NCBI GenBank assembly: GCA_019321725.1
Contig: CM033120.1
Span: forward strand, 9,367,694-9,431,693
Origin: Paulownia fortunei
Lineage: Eukaryota; Streptophyta; Magnoliopsida; Lamiales; Paulowniaceae
Length of the DNA: 64,000 nucleotides
Direction of reading: 5' to 3'
The notes under the pieces: generated by a model
What the model saw: only the letters and a program-made list of their open reading frames with translations
What the model was told of the DNA's origin: nothing
The model's database searches: none
Part shown: piece by piece, positions 60,471 to 64,000 of the stretch
How positions within the stretch are numbered: the stretch's first letter is position 1
How the letters are laid out: every line of letters starts with the position of its first letter
Position numbers and translations under genes: made by a program

Positions 60471-60889
60471 TCCATAGTAAGCACCATTATTTCATACTCC
60501 TCCATTTTGCTTTTATTGAAGAGGATCTCCTTCATACCTTGACGTAGTTGGACATTTGTTCTAAGGCATCTGCAAAAGAAATGTTAATGTGCAAATTTTT
60601 AAAAACATCCAAAATCTTAGAAACTTGTTTATCTAATTTTTGTTTCTGGAAGCACTAAGGAAATGAGATATGAGGCACATATGGGGAAGGGTTGTCTGGA
60701 AACAACTTTCACCTAGGTTTCTCAGCTTCATTTCTTGGTGTTTCATTAGACTCCTCAACTGCACTATCCATTACCGGCTTCTTTGGATTAATGACTTTTC
60801 TTTCAAGTTCCGACAACTTCTTACCACTACGAAGAGTAATGGCATGCAATTTCTCCTTGGGGTTCTTCTTAGTGTTACTAGTCAATGAA

Positions 60890-61953
60890 CCTTGAGGTCT
60901 TTCACTCTACATATTAGCAATCTGGCCCACTTGAACCTTCAAGTTTCAAATAGAGGCTGCTTGATTTTGAATAGAAGACTATTGCCTCTACAAAGTTGCC
61001 TCCGTTCTTTCCATAAAATCATTCGTATTCATTGTCAGTTGAGCAAAAGCATATTCAAGAGAGACTTTAGATAGTTGTTGAGGATGATTTGGAGGTTGAA
61101 AATTTGATGGTGTCAATGGTCTCACTACATTTTGCTAATTTCTCTATGAAAAGTTCAGATGGTAGCGCCGTCCTGGATTGTATGTGTTGGAGTATGAGTT
61201 GTTTTACCAATTAGCATTCCCCACAAACTATGCTTGCTCTAGCTGAGATAGTGCAAAGGGGTTCCCAACTTGGCACTCAATACTTCGGTGAGGACCATTA
61301 CAAGAATTGCATACCTCAACTGATGTGGGGCTCGAATTGGCAGTGAAAAAGCTAAGTTGTTGAAACAATGTAGCAACTTGGGTAGTGAGGGTGTCTACTT
61401 CATGTACTCCAAATGCTTTCTTTGACATAATTCTCTCAAAAGGCCATTGATAAGAATTTGTAGCCACGATCTCAAGAAGTTCATAGGCTTCCTCATGTGT
61501 CTTATCCATAAGAGCTCCACCAGTTGCTCTATCTACTAAAGTTTGGGTTGCGCCACTCGACCCTTTGTACAATGTCTGATCTTACAACCATTCTGGTAGA
61601 CCATGATAGGGGATCTCCTCAACAAATCTCTCTATACCATTCCCATACCTCATGCAGTGGTTCCATATCATATTCGACAAAGATAGTGATGTCATTCCAC
61701 ATCTTTGCCGTCTTAGTTGGTGGAATGTATTTGGCTAGGAAAGTTTGAGCTAACCCACAGAACTAATTCGCATGCACCATTGGATGATAGTTGGCTTGAT
61801 CTCAAAATTATTGACCTGAATGGCAGGGCGTCTAATTCTAGTAAGGTTCTCATTTACCAATGGTAATGCATAATCATGAAGCGCCCTGTTGTTGACCCCA
61901 ATTGCTTGTTGTGGAACATTGTTGTTAACATTTGCTATCCTTTCTTCTTCCAT
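60890..61953 (-). pseudogene. Gypsy gag (Athila-like)
   Basis: The frame 61750-61953 starts MEEERIANVNNN and holds HDYALPLVNENLTRIRRPAI and VNNFEIKPTIIQ, the conserved start of Athila gag. After frameshifts, 61228-61572 continues with the end of the gag domain and a zinc knuckle CNSCNGPHRSIEC. Further fragments lie down to about 60890. Confidence 0.7.
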
Positions 61954-62000
61954 AGTGTCTTGTGCTAATTTGGAGGTTTTAAGTCACCTGGTAGGGAGTT

Positions 62001-64000
62001 TTCAATACCATTCTTTGGGGAAAAAAAAAGAAGAAGAAGAAAGACACCTATCATCTATTGTGAAGTAACAACACACATATGTGAAGTAGACAAAAAAAGA
62101 AGTAAAGAAAGAATGAGTGAATAGTATTGGAGAGAGGAAATATGAACATGTAATTCTCTTTGAGTTGCTTAAACAAAAGTTAGATGTGGAGATATATTTA
62201 CCAACGATATTTTCCTTATTTGAAGTTATTTACTATTTACTAATCTTAGACTACTTTAGATAAAGATGGACAATTACCAATAATTAAAGTTTAAACAATA
62301 AATATATGTGATTTGGATAAAGATAAAAATACTTAATTAATTTAAATAATAAGTATGTCAAATTTGTTATGGCGTGATTCATGTAATTTATTTAAATAAT
62401 TATAAATAATATAATTATTTAATATTAATAGGTAAAATTGATTGAATAAGATATTGGAAGGTATTTTTATAAATAAAAAAATATTAATTGAATATTGAAT
62501 TAATTAAAATAAAAATATTCCAAGGTACTTCTAAATATTTTATTTTATGTATATATTGATATGAATGATTAAACAAAAATATTTAAAAAACTAAATTCAA
62601 TGAAAATTTAAAACAAAAAGTATTATAACTAAATAAGATCTTACATAAATTTAGGATCACATTAATCATCATTGTGCTTAATTTTAACAGTTCGAGAAGT
62701 TTTCTTCTTACCAAATTTTATAATATTTTTTTACATTAGAAGCATTATACATAATCAAATCGTAATTTCACATGCTAAAAATTGATACATACTTTTTTCA
62801 TCTATTTGTAACAATATTCAGTTTTTTTAGTTAATGGAACATTCATAGTTAATTATGAGAAAATACTAAAAAATAAATACAAAGTGTCACGTTTAATCAA
62901 AAACTTTCTAGTAAACCAAATTATTTTTTGCCAAATTTAATTAAAATATCATGATATTATTCATAATTACTAATTAATAAAAAAAATATATAAAAACTAA
63001 TTTTATCCATCTGCTTACTTACTCTTCTTGCTCACTTCATTTTGTCTCTCTTATTCCTTTCAATAAGAAATATAACAAAAAAAAAATTACAATATCAAAG
63101 ATCTATAAAAGGTTACCTTTTCAATATTTTTTTTCATTCCATTAACAACCACATAGATATTTTTATTGAATCCACCTCTCTTAAGGTTTAAATTTACAAA
63201 CGGTTTAAAAAATACCCGAGTAACGTCAAATCGATATTCATTAAATAAAGTTATTCTAATTTTATTTGTAGTGTATATGTAATTTTGTATTCTATCCAAT
63301 ATTTTAATTCTTGTTTCAATCTTTCATATTATATTTTTGTTTTGCTAAGTTAAATTATTTTATTACTTAAGGTTTGTCATAAATATCATATTGATGTCTG
63401 GATTTACAATTTTTAAGGTGTAATATTTAAAAGGAACTGACTTTTGCAGTAAATGTTAAATACATATTAAATAGAATGCTTTTAAATTTTCTTGAATATT
63501 GTTTACATAAACTTGTATACCTTTTTTAAATCTATTTACTTTTAATTATCCTTTACTTTTATTATTTTGGTTTATTTAATTACATTCAATTCTAGTTAAT
63601 ATTAACATTGGTTTAAGATTATCTAACAATATACCTCCATATAAGTAAGAAATAAAAAGACTATAATGAAATACAAGAGATTGAAATAAAAATACAAATT
63701 TCAAACTAAATTTTTTTAGGTACAATACATAATATGATTTGTGAAAGTTATAATAAATCCTTATTTAGAGTTTAAATATATATTAATTTCAAGTTTATTG
63801 GACTTTCACCTCATTTATTAGATCAAATTAAAATAAAGAATGAGAAGAAAAACAACAACAAAATAAAGCAAATATTTCTCTTATTCTATCTACTCTTTTT
63901 CTTAAATCTTAATATTTAAAAATTAAATTCAAAATCTCTTTTAAAGTTTTATTAACAATCACGTGAATATTATATCATAATATTTAAACTTAAGGTTATT
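62001..64000. other. AT-rich right end of the window
   Basis: A short GAA-rich stretch (62020-62042) is followed by very AT-rich, non-coding DNA. No LTR, ORF with coding character or repeat pair was recognised. Confidence 0.45.

Larger units (their letters stand above)
57148..62000 (-). mobile_element. Athila-like gypsy element, internally deleted, antisense
   Basis: On the minus strand: gag (61953 downwards), protease, linker, then the 3' region, purine tract and 3' LTR. Reverse transcriptase, RNase H and integrase are missing between about 59.9 and 59.6 kb. No 5' LTR or primer site was recognised, so the right edge (about 62000) is arbitrary. It is inserted in copy B of the segmental duplication. 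Confidence 0.65.

Noticed and set aside
62001..64000. 5' LTR of the deleted gypsy element
   Set aside because: No TG...CA repeat matching 57148-58485 and no primer-binding site could be found in this stretch.

Overview
The window is nuclear DNA from a flowering plant, most likely a eudicot. It is very AT-rich, and most of it is layered transposable elements. The only intact-looking host gene is an F-box gene at about 31 kb. I could not identify the species.

Layout. 0.9-2.0 kb: an AT-rich element with inverted arms of several hundred bases. 2.6-6.8 kb: a decayed CACTA (En/Spm) element with a Transposase_24-type pseudogene. 7.4-26.9 kb: three nested antisense retroelements. A Ty1/copia element (LTRs at 7447-7819 and 26400-26864) is interrupted by an old gypsy-type LTR (about 10792-24541). 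That LTR is itself split by a 12-kb Ty3/gypsy element of the Athila/Tat (OTA) type (10801-22827), which has 1.6-kb LTRs, a perfect GTAAG target duplication, a tRNA-Asp primer site and a purine tract.

The most interesting content is in that gypsy element. Between the end of pol and the 3' LTR, in the same orientation as gag-pol, it carries two accessory reading frames. One is an intronless LONELY GUY (LOG) cytokinin-activation gene (14124-14777). The other is a broken Cys/basic-rich frame (15015-15562) that resembles the small nucleic-acid-binding proteins of plant RNA viruses of the Betaflexiviridae. LOG genes normally have several introns, so this copy looks captured from mRNA. Its open frame has no internal stop, but the likely start codon (ATA) and the PGGxGTxxE signature (read as PGDFGTLEK) carry G-to-A changes, so the enzyme is probably dead here. 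Intact relatives elsewhere in the genome would be the thing to look for.

27.7-39 kb and 46.7-57.1 kb: a direct segmental duplication. Copy A has the full F-box gene, whose last codon is split by a 2.46-kb intron leading to a small exon that encodes an Arg-Gly-rich tail. Copy B is a pseudogene: a 17-bp net deletion hits the start of the F-box, and the 3' half of the main exon is replaced by about 0.8 kb of unrelated AT-rich DNA. After the duplication, copy A gained a tRNA-type SINE (its empty site is visible in copy B) and a 2.2-kb tandem duplication. Copy B gained a second CACTA element and a gypsy element.

39.6-46.7 kb: retroelement debris (a gypsy protease piece joined to a copia RNase H piece and LTR), a 1.07-kb Mutator-like foldback element with a 9-bp target duplication, and a 280-bp purine tract. 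57.1-62 kb: an internally deleted Athila-like element in antisense orientation. 62-64 kb: featureless AT-rich DNA. No rRNA genes, tRNA genes or CRISPR arrays were seen.
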